Assembly (NCBI RefSeq): GCF_050314555.1
Contig: NZ_JBNPNH010000003.1
Coordinates: 245,325-309,324 of the forward strand
Direction of reading: 5' to 3'
Length of the DNA: 64,000 nucleotides
Origin: Spyradosoma sp004558035
GTDB lineage: Bacteria > Verrucomicrobiota > Verrucomicrobiia > Opitutales > UBA953
The notes below the pieces were generated by a model. It saw only the letters and a list, made by a program, of their open reading frames with translations, was not told the DNA's origin and ran no database searches. The translations under genes and the position numbers were made by a program. Positions within the stretch are counted from its first letter, which is position 1. Every line of letters begins with the position of its first letter. Positions 15,633 through 26,300 of this stretch are shown here, piece by piece.

Positions 15633-16212
15633 TGTTGTCTTTTCTGTTGATAAGGTTTTGTGCGGCGGAAAGCCCCTGGGAAATCAGAAGCTCCAGGCCT
15701 TGGATGAAGTTTGCCTGCCGTGTTTCGAAAATGTTCTTTTCCTCGTCGCCGAGTTTCCCCAGCACGAAGTCGGCGAGCGGCTGTTCGCGGAAAGGCTTCG
15801 CGCCGATGCCGACGCGGAAGCGGATGAAGGCGTTCCCGCAGCAGCGGATGACGCTCTTGATTCCGTTGTGGCCGCCGTCTCCGCCGCCCTGGGAAATCTT
15901 GACCGCCCCGACCGGAAGCGCGATGTCGTCGTAGACGACCGCGACCGTGGAGAAGTCGAGCTTGTGGTAGCGGGCGTGAGCCCCCACGCACTCGCCGCTG
16001 AGATTCATGAACGTCAGCGGCTTCCCGAGCCAGAGCGTTCCCGCGGAGCCGAATCGCGCTTTCGCGAACTCCCCGCGCAGCGCCGCGTCCTTGCGGAACT
16101 CGGCGCCGAGGCGCTTCGCCAGAGCATCGACTACGCGAAAACCCGTGTTGTGGCGGGTGAACTCGTACTCTTTGCCGGGATTGCCCAGACCGTAAATGGC
16201 GGAAACGAACAT
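15619..16212 (-). CDS. pth: Peptidyl-tRNA hydrolase
   Basis: Recycles peptidyl-tRNA released from stalled ribosomes. The product is 197 residues. Catalytic His in TRHNTGF (about residue 21), the FMNLSG Asn, the YDDIALPVG Asp and the GGGDGGHNGIKS loop are all present. It follows rplY, the usual ctc/rplY-pth pair, by 51 bp, and overlaps rpsF at its end by 14 bp. Confidence 0.96.
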   Translation of the reverse strand: MFVSAIYGLGNPGKEYEFTRHNTGFRVVDALAKRLGAEFRKDAALRGEFAKARFGSAGTLWLGKPLTFMNLSGECVGAHARYHKLDFSTVAVVYDDIALPVGAVKISQGGGDGGHNGIKSVIRCCGNAFIRFRVGIGAKPFREQPLADFVLGKLGDEEKNIFETRQANFIQGLELLISQGLSAAQNLINRKDNNERP

Positions 16213-16263
16213 CGAATTTTAAAGAACAAACGCCGAAAGGCGAGAAACACGCGCGGACCGAAG

Positions 16264-16896
16264 TTATTTCTTTTCGGGCGCGGGAGCGGCGGCGTCCGCA
16301 GGAGCGGCTTCGCCTTCCGCAGCGGGAGCGGGTTCTTCTTCCTGCTTTTCGACCGTGCAGGACGCGACGACGGTGTTCTGATTCGCCGGGAACGTGACGC
16401 CCGGAATCGGCGGCAGCGCGTCGATGTGAATCGTGTGGCCCGCGTGCAGACCGGAAACGTCCACTTCGATGAATTCGGGCAGGTCCTTCGGGAGGCAGCG
16501 GACGATGATTTCGTGCACCGCTTCGAGCGTCGCGTTTTCCTGCAACACGCCGATCGCTTCGCCCTTGATGTGGACGGGGATCGTGGCGGTCATCTGCACG
16601 TTGGGATCGACCTCGAGGATGTCGACGTGAACGACCTTCTGCGAGACGGCGTCGCGCTGGAAGTCCTTGATGAGGGAGAGCAGCGTCTCGGCGCCGTCGA
16701 CAGCAATCTCGACGAGAGCGGCGCTTTCGCCCTTGGCGCGCATCATCATGCGGAATTCGACCGCGTCGATGGCGACGGGCTTCGAGCCGCTTTTTCCGTA
16801 AATCACGCCCGGGATTGCGCCCGCGGCGCGAAGGCGACGAGCCGGCCCGCGGCCGATGCCGTCGCGTTTCTTGACATTCAGTTTGTATTTTTTCAT
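16264..16896 (-). CDS. rplY: 50S ribosomal protein L25, long CTC form
   Basis: 5S rRNA-binding L25/CTC, 210 residues. Residues about 1-95 are the L25 domain (GIGRGPARRLRAAGAIPGVIYG in parts, HVDILEVD). The TL5-type C-terminal domain follows (IPVHIKGEA, LPEFIEVDVSGLHAG), and a 35-residue acidic Ala/Pro/Glu tail ends EKK. The start MKKYKLNVKKR is the family start. It has a good promoter at 16983-17011 and heads the translation cluster rplY-pth-rpsF-ssb-rplI. Confidence 0.95.
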   Translation of the reverse strand: MKKYKLNVKKRDGIGRGPARRLRAAGAIPGVIYGKSGSKPVAIDAVEFRMMMRAKGESAALVEIAVDGAETLLSLIKDFQRDAVSQKVVHVDILEVDPNVQMTATIPVHIKGEAIGVLQENATLEAVHEIIVRCLPKDLPEFIEVDVSGLHAGHTIHIDALPPIPGVTFPANQNTVVASCTVEKQEEEPAPAAEGEAAPADAAAPAPEKK

Positions 16897-16982
16897 TGGT
16901 TGGATGTGTCTCCGTGGTAGTCACGGGCCCGCAACTGCTGCGGCCGCGCCTCGACCGAAGACAAGTCGAGAATGAAGAGTCG

Positions 16983-17011
16983 ATATTACGAGAACGTTTT
17001 TTTCGACGCAA
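16983..17011 (-). promoter_or_regulatory. Sigma-70 type promoter of the rplY-pth-rpsF-ssb-rplI operon
   Basis: Minus strand TTGCGT (17006-17011), 17 bp spacer, TAATAT (16983-16988), about 87 bases before the rplY ATG. Both boxes are good. The leader contains GC-rich inverted stretches around 16920-16950 that could fold, but no known riboregulator was recognised. Confidence 0.58.
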
Positions 17012-17055
17012 CAAGAATTTTTCGCGCGGAAGCGCGCGGCGCGGCGCGCGTTGAA

Positions 17056-17084
17056 TTGACACTTCAGCGGAAATCAACATGCTG
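17056..17084 (+). promoter_or_regulatory. Possible promoter of the DksA-like / lspA / thioesterase operon
   Basis: A perfect TTGACA at 17056-17061. The -10 is poor: CATGCT at 17078-17083 with a 16 bp spacer. Divergent from the rplY promoter. Confidence 0.33.
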
Positions 17085-17144
17085 TTCGCAACCTTTTTCA
17101 GCAAGGCGATACCTCCTTTTCAACGCAGTCAGAATCTTATTCTT

Positions 17145-18212
17145 ATGTCAGCCAAGAAAATTTCCTCCAAGCAGGCCGCGAAACGCCCCGCCGCGAAGAC
17201 GCCGGCGAAGGCTCCCGCGAAGAAATCCGCCGCCGTGAAGACGCCGCCGGCGAAGAAAGCCGCGCCCGCGAAGGCGACGAAGAAAAGCGTTCCCGCGAAG
17301 CCCGTTCCCGCCAAGAAGGCGGAGACGCGCCCCGCAAAAACTGTTCCCGCGAAACAGGAGGCGCGCCCGCTGATCGCTCCCGCGAAGCGCGGCAGAAAGC
17401 CCAAGGCTGAAGCCGCGCGCGGCGCTTCCACCGCCGCCATTTCCGTGCCGCGCGACGTGCGCGCCGCCTCCAAGCGCGTCTCGCCGAACCGCGCGCGCGC
17501 CTACACGCCGGCAGAGCTCGAACAGCTGCTCTTTCAGCGCGGCACGGCGGGCATCAACGTCTTCAGCCCGGAGCTCGGCGTCGTTCCCGCCAAGAAGGCG
17601 GAAAACAAAAAGATCATTCTGAAGGAGCTCCCGAAGAGCGACGGCAAGCGCACCGTCGGCGCCGTCTCGATCAGCGACCTTTTCGGCTTCAACCCGTTCG
17701 CGAAGGACGCCGTTTCGCAGGAAGAGGCGCTCATTCCCGAAAAATGGCGCAAGTACTACCGCAAGCTCATGGCGCGCAAGGACGAGCTGATGGCGAACAT
17801 CTCCCGCCACTCCGAGAACGCGTTCCGCAAGGAAGGCAAGGAGGAGACCGGCGACGTCTCCGCCTACAGCCAGCACACGGCGGACATCGACAACGAGGCC
17901 TTCGACCGCGACTTCGCGATCAGCCGCCTCGCCGCCGAGCAGGAGGAGCTTTCCGAAATCAACATCGCCGTCGAGCGCATGAAGAAAGGCACCTACGGTA
18001 TCTGCGAAATCACCGGAAAGCCCATTCCCGCGGAACGCCTCAACAAGGTGCCGTTCACGCGCTATTCCGTCGAAGGCAAGATCGAGGCGGAAAAGCAGCG
18101 CCGCGTCGAAGCCCGCCGCCGCCGCGCCAACGCGACGGGAGACATCTCCGAGGTCATCGACATCGAAAACGACTCGCCGATCTCCCTGCCGGAAGAACAC
18201 GAAGAACCGTAA
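17145..18212 (+). CDS. DksA/TraR-family protein with histone H1-like N-terminus
   Basis: A 355-residue fusion. Residues 1-120 are Lys/Ala/Pro-rich with repeated PAKK and VPAK units, like bacterial H1-type nucleoid proteins. A linker follows, then from about residue 200 a DksA/TraR-like coiled coil (EKWRKYYRKLMARKDEL, then FAISRLAAEQEEL) and the finger region YGICEITGKPIPAERLNKVPFTRYSVE. Only the first of the four zinc cysteines is present, so the zinc site is degenerate. DksA proteins bind the RNA polymerase secondary channel; the basic tail suggests DNA binding as well. The start at 17145 (MSAKK) is preferred to one 66 bases upstream. lspA follows after 10 bp. Confidence 0.83.
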   Translation: MSAKKISSKQAAKRPAAKTPAKAPAKKSAAVKTPPAKKAAPAKATKKSVPAKPVPAKKAETRPAKTVPAKQEARPLIAPAKRGRKPKAEAARGASTAAISVPRDVRAASKRVSPNRARAYTPAELEQLLFQRGTAGINVFSPELGVVPAKKAENKKIILKELPKSDGKRTVGAVSISDLFGFNPFAKDAVSQEEALIPEKWRKYYRKLMARKDELMANISRHSENAFRKEGKEETGDVSAYSQHTADIDNEAFDRDFAISRLAAEQEELSEINIAVERMKKGTYGICEITGKPIPAERLNKVPFTRYSVEGKIEAEKQRRVEARRRRANATGDISEVIDIENDSPISLPEEHEEP

Positions 18213-18222
18213 TCGGATTTTC

Positions 18223-18813
18223 ATGACGTTCCGCCTCCGACGAATCCGCAAGTACGCGATTTTCTGGAAAATCGCTCTCGGCGTCTTCGCGCTCGACCAG
18301 CTCACGAAGCTGCTCGTGATCTGGCTGATTCCGTGGGCGCCCGGGCAGCCGACCTACGCGCTGCCGGGAGACTTCGGCTTCGATCCCGCGTTCGCGCCGA
18401 TTCCCGTCGTGGAAAGCTTCTTCTACCTCGTGCACATCGACAATCCCGGCGCGGCGTGGAGCCTCTTCGCCGGGCATCAGATTCTGCTGAGCCTCTTCGC
18501 CGTCGCCGCGCTCGCCGCGCTGTTCTTCTTCCGCCGCCATCTCGAGCTCGAGCGCCTGCCCTCGCAGATCGCGCTCGGCCTGCTCGCCGGCGGGATCGTC
18601 GGCAACCTGCTCGACCGCGTGGCGCACAATCACGTCATCGACTTTCTCGACGTCCACCTGCCGCTCTACGGCCGCTGGCCCGCCTTCAACGTCGCCGACT
18701 GCGGCATCGTCGTCGGCGTGTGCTTTTACCTTTTCATCAACGTCATTCCGCTCTTCGGCTACAATCACCCGAAGGCGAAACGCTTCAACGAAGAAGAAAC
18801 TCTGAACAAATGA
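18223..18813 (+). CDS. lspA: Lipoprotein signal peptidase (signal peptidase II)
   Basis: Inner-membrane aspartyl protease that cleaves the signal peptide of prolipoproteins. The product is 196 residues with four hydrophobic helices. The family motifs are present: DQLTK near the N-terminus, DNPGAAWSLFAG, GNLLDRV and FNVADCGI, the last two holding the catalytic Asp residues. About 30 residues longer than E. coli LspA, mostly in the first periplasmic loop. The stop overlaps the next start (ATGA). Placement after a DksA-like gene is common in several phyla. Confidence 0.95.
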   Translation: MTFRLRRIRKYAIFWKIALGVFALDQLTKLLVIWLIPWAPGQPTYALPGDFGFDPAFAPIPVVESFFYLVHIDNPGAAWSLFAGHQILLSLFAVAALAALFFFRRHLELERLPSQIALGLLAGGIVGNLLDRVAHNHVIDFLDVHLPLYGRWPAFNVADCGIVVGVCFYLFINVIPLFGYNHPKAKRFNEEETLNK

Positions 18814-19235
18814 ACGATTCCGCCCCGAAATTCTCCCGCTTCGAAACCGAAATGCAGGTCCGCCCCGACGACATCGACCTGTATCAGCACGTCCACAGCT
18901 CGCGCTACATCGACTACGTGCTCGCGGCGCGCTTCGATCAGATGGAACGCTGCTACAAAATGTCCATGCAGGAATTCGCCGCGCGCGGACTCGGCTGGTA
19001 CCAGACGTCCATCACGATGAACTACAAGCGCGCGCTCGGGCTCGGCGACGCCTTCATCGTCGAGACGGGTATCGTCGATTTCGCCGACGCGTCCATCACG
19101 CTCACCTTCAAGATCATCAAGAAGGACACGCGCAAGCTCGTCGCCGACGGGCACGCGTCCTACGCGCTCATCGACCTGAAGACGAAGCGCGCGACCAAAA
19201 TCCCGCAGGACGTCATCGACAAGTACACGATCTGA
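18810..19235 (+). CDS. Acyl-CoA thioesterase, 4-hydroxybenzoyl-CoA type hotdog fold
   Basis: A 141-residue single hotdog domain. The signature region PDDIDLYQHVHSSRYIDYV has the Asp, His and Tyr pattern of the 4HBT/YbgC/FadM group, and the central strand GLGDAFIVETGIVDF and tail ALIDLKTKRATKIP fit. It probably hydrolyses acyl-CoA thioesters in the cytosol; the substrate cannot be told. Translationally coupled to lspA by a four-base overlap. Ends the operon. Confidence 0.85.
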   Translation: MNDSAPKFSRFETEMQVRPDDIDLYQHVHSSRYIDYVLAARFDQMERCYKMSMQEFAARGLGWYQTSITMNYKRALGLGDAFIVETGIVDFADASITLTFKIIKKDTRKLVADGHASYALIDLKTKRATKIPQDVIDKYTI

Positions 19236-19245
19236 GGGAGAGAGC

Positions 19246-19275
19246 TTAAAGCTTAAGGGGCAAAGCTTAAGAGGA
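19246..19275. repeat. AAGCTTAAG-type intergenic repeat
   Basis: Three tandem GCTTAA units in a short A/T-rich island between convergent genes. The same word family (AAGCTTAAAG and its complement) recurs at 24709-24745, 26678-26716, 44266-44342, 48246-48280 and 59288-59298, always in intergenic DNA. Confidence 0.6.
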
Positions 19276-19347
19276 GAGTCCCGACGGCCGTCTCCGCCTG
19301 CACCCAGACGTCTTCGCTTTCAAGAAAATCTTCGGCCGCCGGCGCGC

Positions 19348-19803
19348 TCAGAAATCCGGGCGTCGAGAATCCAGCGTCAGCGTCACGGGACCGTCGTTCA
19401 CGAGCTCGACGTCCATCATCGCGCCGAAGCGCCCCGTCGGCACCGGCCGCTCCAACAGGGCGGAAAGCTTCGCCGTGAAGCTTTCGTAGAGCGGAATCGC
19501 CTCCGCGGGAACAGCGGCGCGATTGAACGACGGGCGCGAGCCCTTGCGCATCGTCCCGAAAAGCGTGAACTGGCTCACCACGAGGGCGCTACCGCCGACG
19601 TCGCGCGCCGCAAGATTCATCTTGCCGTCCGCGTCCTCGAAAATCCGCACGCGCGCCAAGCGCGTCGCAAGCCAGTCCGCATCCGCCTCCGTGTCGCCCG
19701 CCTCCACGCCGAGCAGAATCAGCATCCCCTTGCCGATCGCGCCGACGACGCTCCCGTCCGCGCTCACGCTCGCCCGCTTCACCCGTTGAACGACCGCTCT
19801 CAT
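19348..19803 (-). CDS. dtd: D-aminoacyl-tRNA deacylase
   Basis: Hydrolyses D-amino acids wrongly attached to tRNA. The product is 151 residues, standard. MRAVVQRVKRASVSADG opens the protein, and SQFTLFGT (catalytic Thr region, about residue 80) and NDGPVTLTLDS (Gly-cisPro motif, about residue 139) are the two active-site signatures. Start at 19803. The adjacent upstream deaminase gene ends 14 bp before it on the same strand. Confidence 0.96.
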   Translation of the reverse strand: MRAVVQRVKRASVSADGSVVGAIGKGMLILLGVEAGDTEADADWLATRLARVRIFEDADGKMNLAARDVGGSALVVSQFTLFGTMRKGSRPSFNRAAVPAEAIPLYESFTAKLSALLERPVPTGRFGAMMDVELVNDGPVTLTLDSRRPDF

Positions 19804-19817
19804 CGTGCTTCCTCGGT

Positions 19818-20471
19818 TCAGTAGATTTCTCCGCCCTTTTCGCGATAAAGCCGGAACGGCGTTCCCGCGGCGTCCTCCAGAAGCGGCCCGACCACGCGGA
19901 CGCCGCGTTTTTCCAGCGCGCCGCGCCAATCCGCGGGCTTGTCGCCTTCGTCGAATCCGACGCCGCGCGCGGCGTCTCCCGACGCGCCGTAGATCAGCTT
20001 CTCGACGCCGCTCCACGGCGTGGCGCCCGTGCACATCGCGCACGGCTCGCAGCTCGACGCGATCGCGCAGCCTTTCAGATCGTGCGAACCGAGACGGTTC
20101 TGCGCGTGCGCGTAAGCCGTCATTTCCGCATGCGCCCACGACTGCTTCGCGGGAACGACGCGGTTCACGCCGACGGCGATCAGCCTTTCGTAGGCGAGCG
20201 AAAAAATCGCCGCGCCGAACGGACCGCCCGTCCCGCGAAGCACGTTCTCTTCCGCGAGCCGAATCGCGAAACGCAGTTTTTCCTCGTCGCCGGCGAAGAC
20301 GCGCCCGAGATTTTCCGCCTCGATTTCGCGCAGCCATTCCGGCATCGCGAGCGCTTCCGCGAGCGGCGCCGCTCCGCGGCAATTCGGGCATTCATGACGC
20401 GAGCGGACGAAAACCGCCGCCGCCGCGACGGCGAAAATAACGCACGCCAAAACGAGAATTCCGATTTTCAT
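19818..20471 (-). CDS. Membrane-anchored cytidine/guanine-type deaminase
   Basis: A 217-residue protein with a zinc deaminase fold: GGPFGAAIF, HAEMTAYAHA (zinc His and catalytic Glu) and PCAMCTGATPW (zinc cysteines). This is most like the guanine deaminase / tRNA-deaminase superfamily. Unusually, a single hydrophobic segment ILVLACVIFAVAAAAVFV lies at residues about 4-21, followed by a CPNC pair, suggesting membrane anchoring or export. The start at 20471 is the natural one for that segment; the catalytic domain begins near residue 65. The substrate is not predictable. Distinct from tadA at 25711. Confidence 0.78.
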   Translation of the reverse strand: MKIGILVLACVIFAVAAAAVFVRSRHECPNCRGAAPLAEALAMPEWLREIEAENLGRVFAGDEEKLRFAIRLAEENVLRGTGGPFGAAIFSLAYERLIAVGVNRVVPAKQSWAHAEMTAYAHAQNRLGSHDLKGCAIASSCEPCAMCTGATPWSGVEKLIYGASGDAARGVGFDEGDKPADWRGALEKRGVRVVGPLLEDAAGTPFRLYREKGGEIY

Positions 20472-20518
20472 GAAAAAAAAGCTACGCGTTCCCGCGGACC
20501 GGCGCAACGCCGAAGCGG

Positions 20519-20556
20519 AAAAAAGAACCGCCCGCGAGGTTTGCGCTCGCGGGCGG
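20519..20556 (-). terminator. Terminator of tRNA-Phe
   Basis: Perfect 11 bp stem CCGCCCGCGAG (20528-20538) with CTCGCGGGCGG (20546-20556), seven-base loop, and on the minus strand TTCTTTTTT. It follows the tRNA by eight bases. Confidence 0.9.
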
Positions 20557-20564
20557 AAGGAAAA

Positions 20565-20640
20565 TGGTGGTCAGGGGCGGGATCGAACCGCCGACACAGG
20601 GATTTTCAGTCCCTTGCTCTACCGACTGAGCTACCTAACC
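20565..20640 (-). tRNA. tRNA-Phe (anticodon GAA)
   Basis: A 76-base cloverleaf on the minus strand. The acceptor stem GGTTAGG pairs with CCTGACC (one T-G), D-arm GCTC/GAGC, anticodon stem AGGGA/TCCCT with loop CTGAAAA, so anticodon GAA. The T-arm is GGCGG-TTCGATC-CCGCC and the 3' CCA is encoded. The only RNA gene I could identify in the window; it has its own terminator. Confidence 0.97.
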
Positions 20641-20755
20641 GACGAAAGGAAAGAGACGCCATAAAACCCGAAATTCTCTCCGCCGTCAACATCTTTTTTT
20701 CGACTCGCGGATTTTTTTTGAACATCTTCGCGGAAAGGCGCCTCGTCGGACAAGT

Positions 20756-23407
<2,652 letters not shown>

Positions 23408-23450
23408 AGTAGCGCGCAAGCATACGCCCCCGCGCCCCTTCCCGCGACGA

Positions 23451-23475
23451 AAAAAAGCGGCGCGGAAAACGCCGC
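23451..23475 (-). terminator. Terminator after the gene at 23481
   Basis: GCGGCG (23457-23462) pairs with CGCCGC (23470-23475), loop of seven, and on the minus strand a run of seven T. It lies between the hypothetical gene and acnA. Confidence 0.75.
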
Positions 23476-23480
23476 CCGCG

Positions 23481-24701
23481 TCACTGCGGAAGGTTCTTCA
23501 GACCGCCGGCGGGCTGGACGACGGGAAGCCCCGCCTCCGTCGAGTGCGAACGGCGGAACTGGTAGCGGTTCAGATCCTGCATCGAAAGCCCCGTGCGCTC
23601 GCCCGGCGCGGGCAGGCGCAGATCGTATTTCCCGGCGGCGGTGCCCGTCGTGTAGCGCTCGACGAGCCTGCGCGCGAGCGCGTCGTTCACGGAAATCTGC
23701 GCCTCGCGGGAACGCTCCCACATCAGCGAATTGTCGAGCAGACGGCGCTCGAGCGTCTCGGGGGCGTCCAGACGCGCGTCGTAGCGCTCCGTGCGCACGT
23801 CGTAGCGGTCCGTGCGGCGCACGCCGAGCGTCGAATACTTCGAGTGCCATTCCTTCATCGCGATGACGTTGTCGTAGCCTTCGTTGCGTTCGAGCTCGTA
23901 GCCCTCGCGCTCGATGCTGCCGGCGTAGCGCTCGTTGACCTTCATGAAATTCTTGAGCCCGCCCGCGGGATCGACGCCGACGTCCGCGTCGCCGCGCTGC
24001 AGATAAAACGGCATCTTGCGGCCGTCCTCGGTCATCGGCTGCGAGACGAGCGCGTTGCGCGGATCGACGAAGACGGAATCGTCGGAAAGCGACGCGGGCG
24101 AATCGTCCTCGGCGCCGAGCGCCGCCGTTTCCGAAGCGGCGGGAGCGCGCCGCGCCTGTTCGGCTTCGAGGCGCGCCTGCTCCGCGCGGACGCGGGCGGC
24201 GGCGGCGCGTCTTTCGGCGAGAATCTTCCGCGCTTCGGCGAGCGCCTTCGGCGAAACCGCCCAGGGCGAGCGGGAACGCGCGGGCGCGGCGGCTTCCGGC
24301 TCCGCGGCGTTTTCGGCGGGAACGTCCGCGCCGGCGCGTTCCGAGGCGGCCACGGCTTCGGGCGCGTCTGCGGGAACGGCGATTTCGGGAACGCCGGTCG
24401 GATCGTCCGCGGAATCGGCGGTCGGGTCGAGATTCAGATCCAGGCCTTCGCCGAGCAGCGAATCGTCGACCGTGCCCCGTTCGAGATTGCGGAAAAGCAC
24501 GCCGCGCGAATCGTACACGACGTTTCCGTTCGCGTCGTATTGGATTTCCTTGCGTTCCTCGACGCCGCCGCCTTCGACGACGACGCGGTAGCCGCCGAGA
24601 TCGGCGTTCTTCACGACGCCCGCCGCGAACGCGCGCGCCGCTCCCGCCGCGAACGCGAGCGCGACGGCGGCGGAAAGAAAAGCGGCGGGAACGGGGAACA
24701 T
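23481..24701 (-). CDS. Exported hypothetical protein
   Basis: A 406-residue protein of unknown function. A signal peptide (MFPVPAAFLSAAVALAFAAGA) is followed by a short beta region (GGYRVVVEGGG, IQYDANGNVVYDSRG), an acidic linker, a charged helix rich in Ala, Arg and Glu (about 155-190, probably coiled coil) and a Tyr/Arg/Asp-rich C-terminal half with repeated RYD triplets. PAGGLKN occurs twice (about residues 255 and 400), a small internal repeat. No family recognised. It has its own terminator. Confidence 0.65.
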   Translation of the reverse strand: MFPVPAAFLSAAVALAFAAGAARAFAAGVVKNADLGGYRVVVEGGGVEERKEIQYDANGNVVYDSRGVLFRNLERGTVDDSLLGEGLDLNLDPTADSADDPTGVPEIAVPADAPEAVAASERAGADVPAENAAEPEAAAPARSRSPWAVSPKALAEARKILAERRAAAARVRAEQARLEAEQARRAPAASETAALGAEDDSPASLSDDSVFVDPRNALVSQPMTEDGRKMPFYLQRGDADVGVDPAGGLKNFMKVNERYAGSIEREGYELERNEGYDNVIAMKEWHSKYSTLGVRRTDRYDVRTERYDARLDAPETLERRLLDNSLMWERSREAQISVNDALARRLVERYTTGTAAGKYDLRLPAPGERTGLSMQDLNRYQFRRSHSTEAGLPVVQPAGGLKNLPQ

Positions 24702-24708
24702 GCGCGGA

Positions 24709-24745
24709 AGCTTAGAACTTAAAGCCCGAGGCTTAAAGCCTAAAG
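24709..24745. repeat. AAGCTTAAAG-type intergenic repeat
   Basis: AAGCTTAGAACTTAAAG, then GGCTTAAAGCC, then TAAAG in the 65 bp between holB and the exported protein gene. Same family as 19246-19275; the central GGCTTAAAGCC is a perfect hairpin. Confidence 0.55.
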
Positions 24746-24766
24746 AACGCCCCGCCCGCGGCGCGC

Positions 24767-25711
24767 TCACTTGCTTTTGCGACGGCGCGACCAGATGCGC
24801 AGGCAGTTGAGCAGAAACGCCTCGACGACGGCGCCGTCCTGCATGTTCAGTTCGAGCAGGCCGTTGAGGTGTTCGAGCAGCGCGCAGGAACGCGCGGTCT
24901 CGGAAACGAGCGGCGTTCCCGCGTCGGCGCGCAGCGCGGACTGCAGCAGCGATTCCTGGATTTCCGCGAGCAGACGGTGCCGCACGCCGCGCGCCGCGCC
25001 GACCTGCATCGCGTCCTTCTGGTCGGCGGAAACGCCCGCGGGAAGCGCGGCTTCGAGCCGGTCCCATTCTGCGTCGGAAATTTCCTTCACCAGCGCCTGC
25101 AGGCGCACGGTCAGCGCGTAGACCGAAAAGACGGACTTGCCGACGTCCGCCGCGGCTTCGCCGGCGATGAGCCCGCCGATCCATTTCGAGAAATCGTCGA
25201 GCCAAAGCCGCCATTCCTCGTTCTCGACGCGGGTTTCTCCGGGAATGCGGAAATGCAGCGTGCGCGAAAGAATCGTCGGCAGGACTTTGTTGACCGCCGT
25301 CGTCATCAGAAAAATGAACGTTCCCGCGGGCGGTTCTTCGAGCGTCTTGAGAAAGGCGTTGGCGGAATCGCGTCCGAGGCGCTCCGCGTCGAAGACGCAC
25401 GCGACCTTGCGGTCTCCGAACGCGGGCGACTGCTGGATTTCCCGCACCAGCGCGAGCACGCTCTCGATGCCGATCGTGCGGGATTTGTTCGCGGGGCGCA
25501 CGGCGTGGAAATCGAGCGACTTGCCCGCGGGAACGCCCAAAATGCGCTCCGCGAGCGCGAGGCAGACCGCCTCCTGCGCCGCGGCGGACGCGCCGTAGAA
25601 AAGAATCCCGTGCGGGCAGCGGTTCTGCGCGACGGCTTCGAAAAGCGCGCGCACGCCTCGCGCCTTCGCGAGCGCGGGCGGGAGCGACGCGGGAACGGCG
25701 GCGGCGTCCAT
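24767..25711 (-). CDS. holB: DNA polymerase III delta-prime subunit
   Basis: Clamp-loader subunit, 314 residues. The AAA+ fold is recognisable: HGILFYGASAAAQEAVCLALAERIL replaces the P-loop (delta-prime does not bind ATP), followed by the conserved FDAERLGRDSANAFLKTLEEPP and the sensor-1-like segment FLMTTAVNKVLPTILSR. The zinc module of E. coli HolB is missing. The ATG at 25711 overlaps the tadA stop. Called from the KTLEEPP signature and position beside tadA; a DnaX tau subunit is excluded by length. Confidence 0.85.
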   Translation of the reverse strand: MDAAAVPASLPPALAKARGVRALFEAVAQNRCPHGILFYGASAAAQEAVCLALAERILGVPAGKSLDFHAVRPANKSRTIGIESVLALVREIQQSPAFGDRKVACVFDAERLGRDSANAFLKTLEEPPAGTFIFLMTTAVNKVLPTILSRTLHFRIPGETRVENEEWRLWLDDFSKWIGGLIAGEAAADVGKSVFSVYALTVRLQALVKEISDAEWDRLEAALPAGVSADQKDAMQVGAARGVRHRLLAEIQESLLQSALRADAGTPLVSETARSCALLEHLNGLLELNMQDGAVVEAFLLNCLRIWSRRRKSK

Positions 25712-26259
25712 CAGGCGCGCGCCTCCTTCGCCGCGTCGGGTTCGTCGGCGGGAGCCGCGGCGGCGCGTTCCCGCTTGATCCGGAAATACGCCTGCACGAT
25801 TTCGCGGCACGGCGCTTCGAGCACGCCGCGGTCCACCTGCGGGCGGTGATTTGTTCCCGGCAGGTCCTGGAGCGCGGTCGCGCCGCCGAGACAGCCCATC
25901 TTCGGGTCGCCCCACGCGAAAACGACACGCCCGAGACGCGCCATCAGCGTCGCGCCCGAGCACATCGGGCACGGTTCCTTGGTCACGTAAAGCGTGCAGT
26001 CGTTCAGACGCCAGTCGCCGACGGCGCGCGCCGCCTGCGTAATGGCGATCATCTCGGCGTGTGCGGTGGGATCGGTCGAGGAGACGGTGAGATTGTGCGC
26101 GGAAGCGACGATTTCGCCGTCGCGCGCGACGACGGCGCCCACGGGCACCTCGTCCGCGTTCCACGCGGCGACGGCCTCGTTGTAGGCGTGCGCCATGAAA
26201 TAGGCGTCGTCGCGGGACAGCTCAGAAGGGAAAATTTTCTTGAACGGGCAAGGAATCAT
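25711..26259 (-). CDS. tadA: tRNA adenosine-34 deaminase TadA
   Basis: Converts A34 to inosine in tRNA-Arg. The product is 182 residues from the ATG at 26259. Motifs: NEVPVGA-like DEVPVGAVV, TAHAEMIAI (zinc His, catalytic Glu) and PCPMCSGATLMAR (zinc Cys pair). The product continues about 30 residues past the core with an Ala/Asp-rich tail. It overlaps holB by the four-base ATGA. The conserved DPKMGCLGG segment near residue 125 supports TadA over a cytidine deaminase. Confidence 0.93.
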   Translation of the reverse strand: MIPCPFKKIFPSELSRDDAYFMAHAYNEAVAAWNADEVPVGAVVARDGEIVASAHNLTVSSTDPTAHAEMIAITQAARAVGDWRLNDCTLYVTKEPCPMCSGATLMARLGRVVFAWGDPKMGCLGGATALQDLPGTNHRPQVDRGVLEAPCREIVQAYFRIKRERAAAAPADEPDAAKEARA

Positions 26260-26300
26260 GCGCCGAAAATGCTGCGGCGCGTTCCCGCGCTCGGTTCGGT

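Noticed and set aside
16897..17144. Riboswitch or leader RNA between rplY and the DksA-like gene
   Set aside because: GC-rich inverted stretches exist but match no known class and sit between two divergent promoters.
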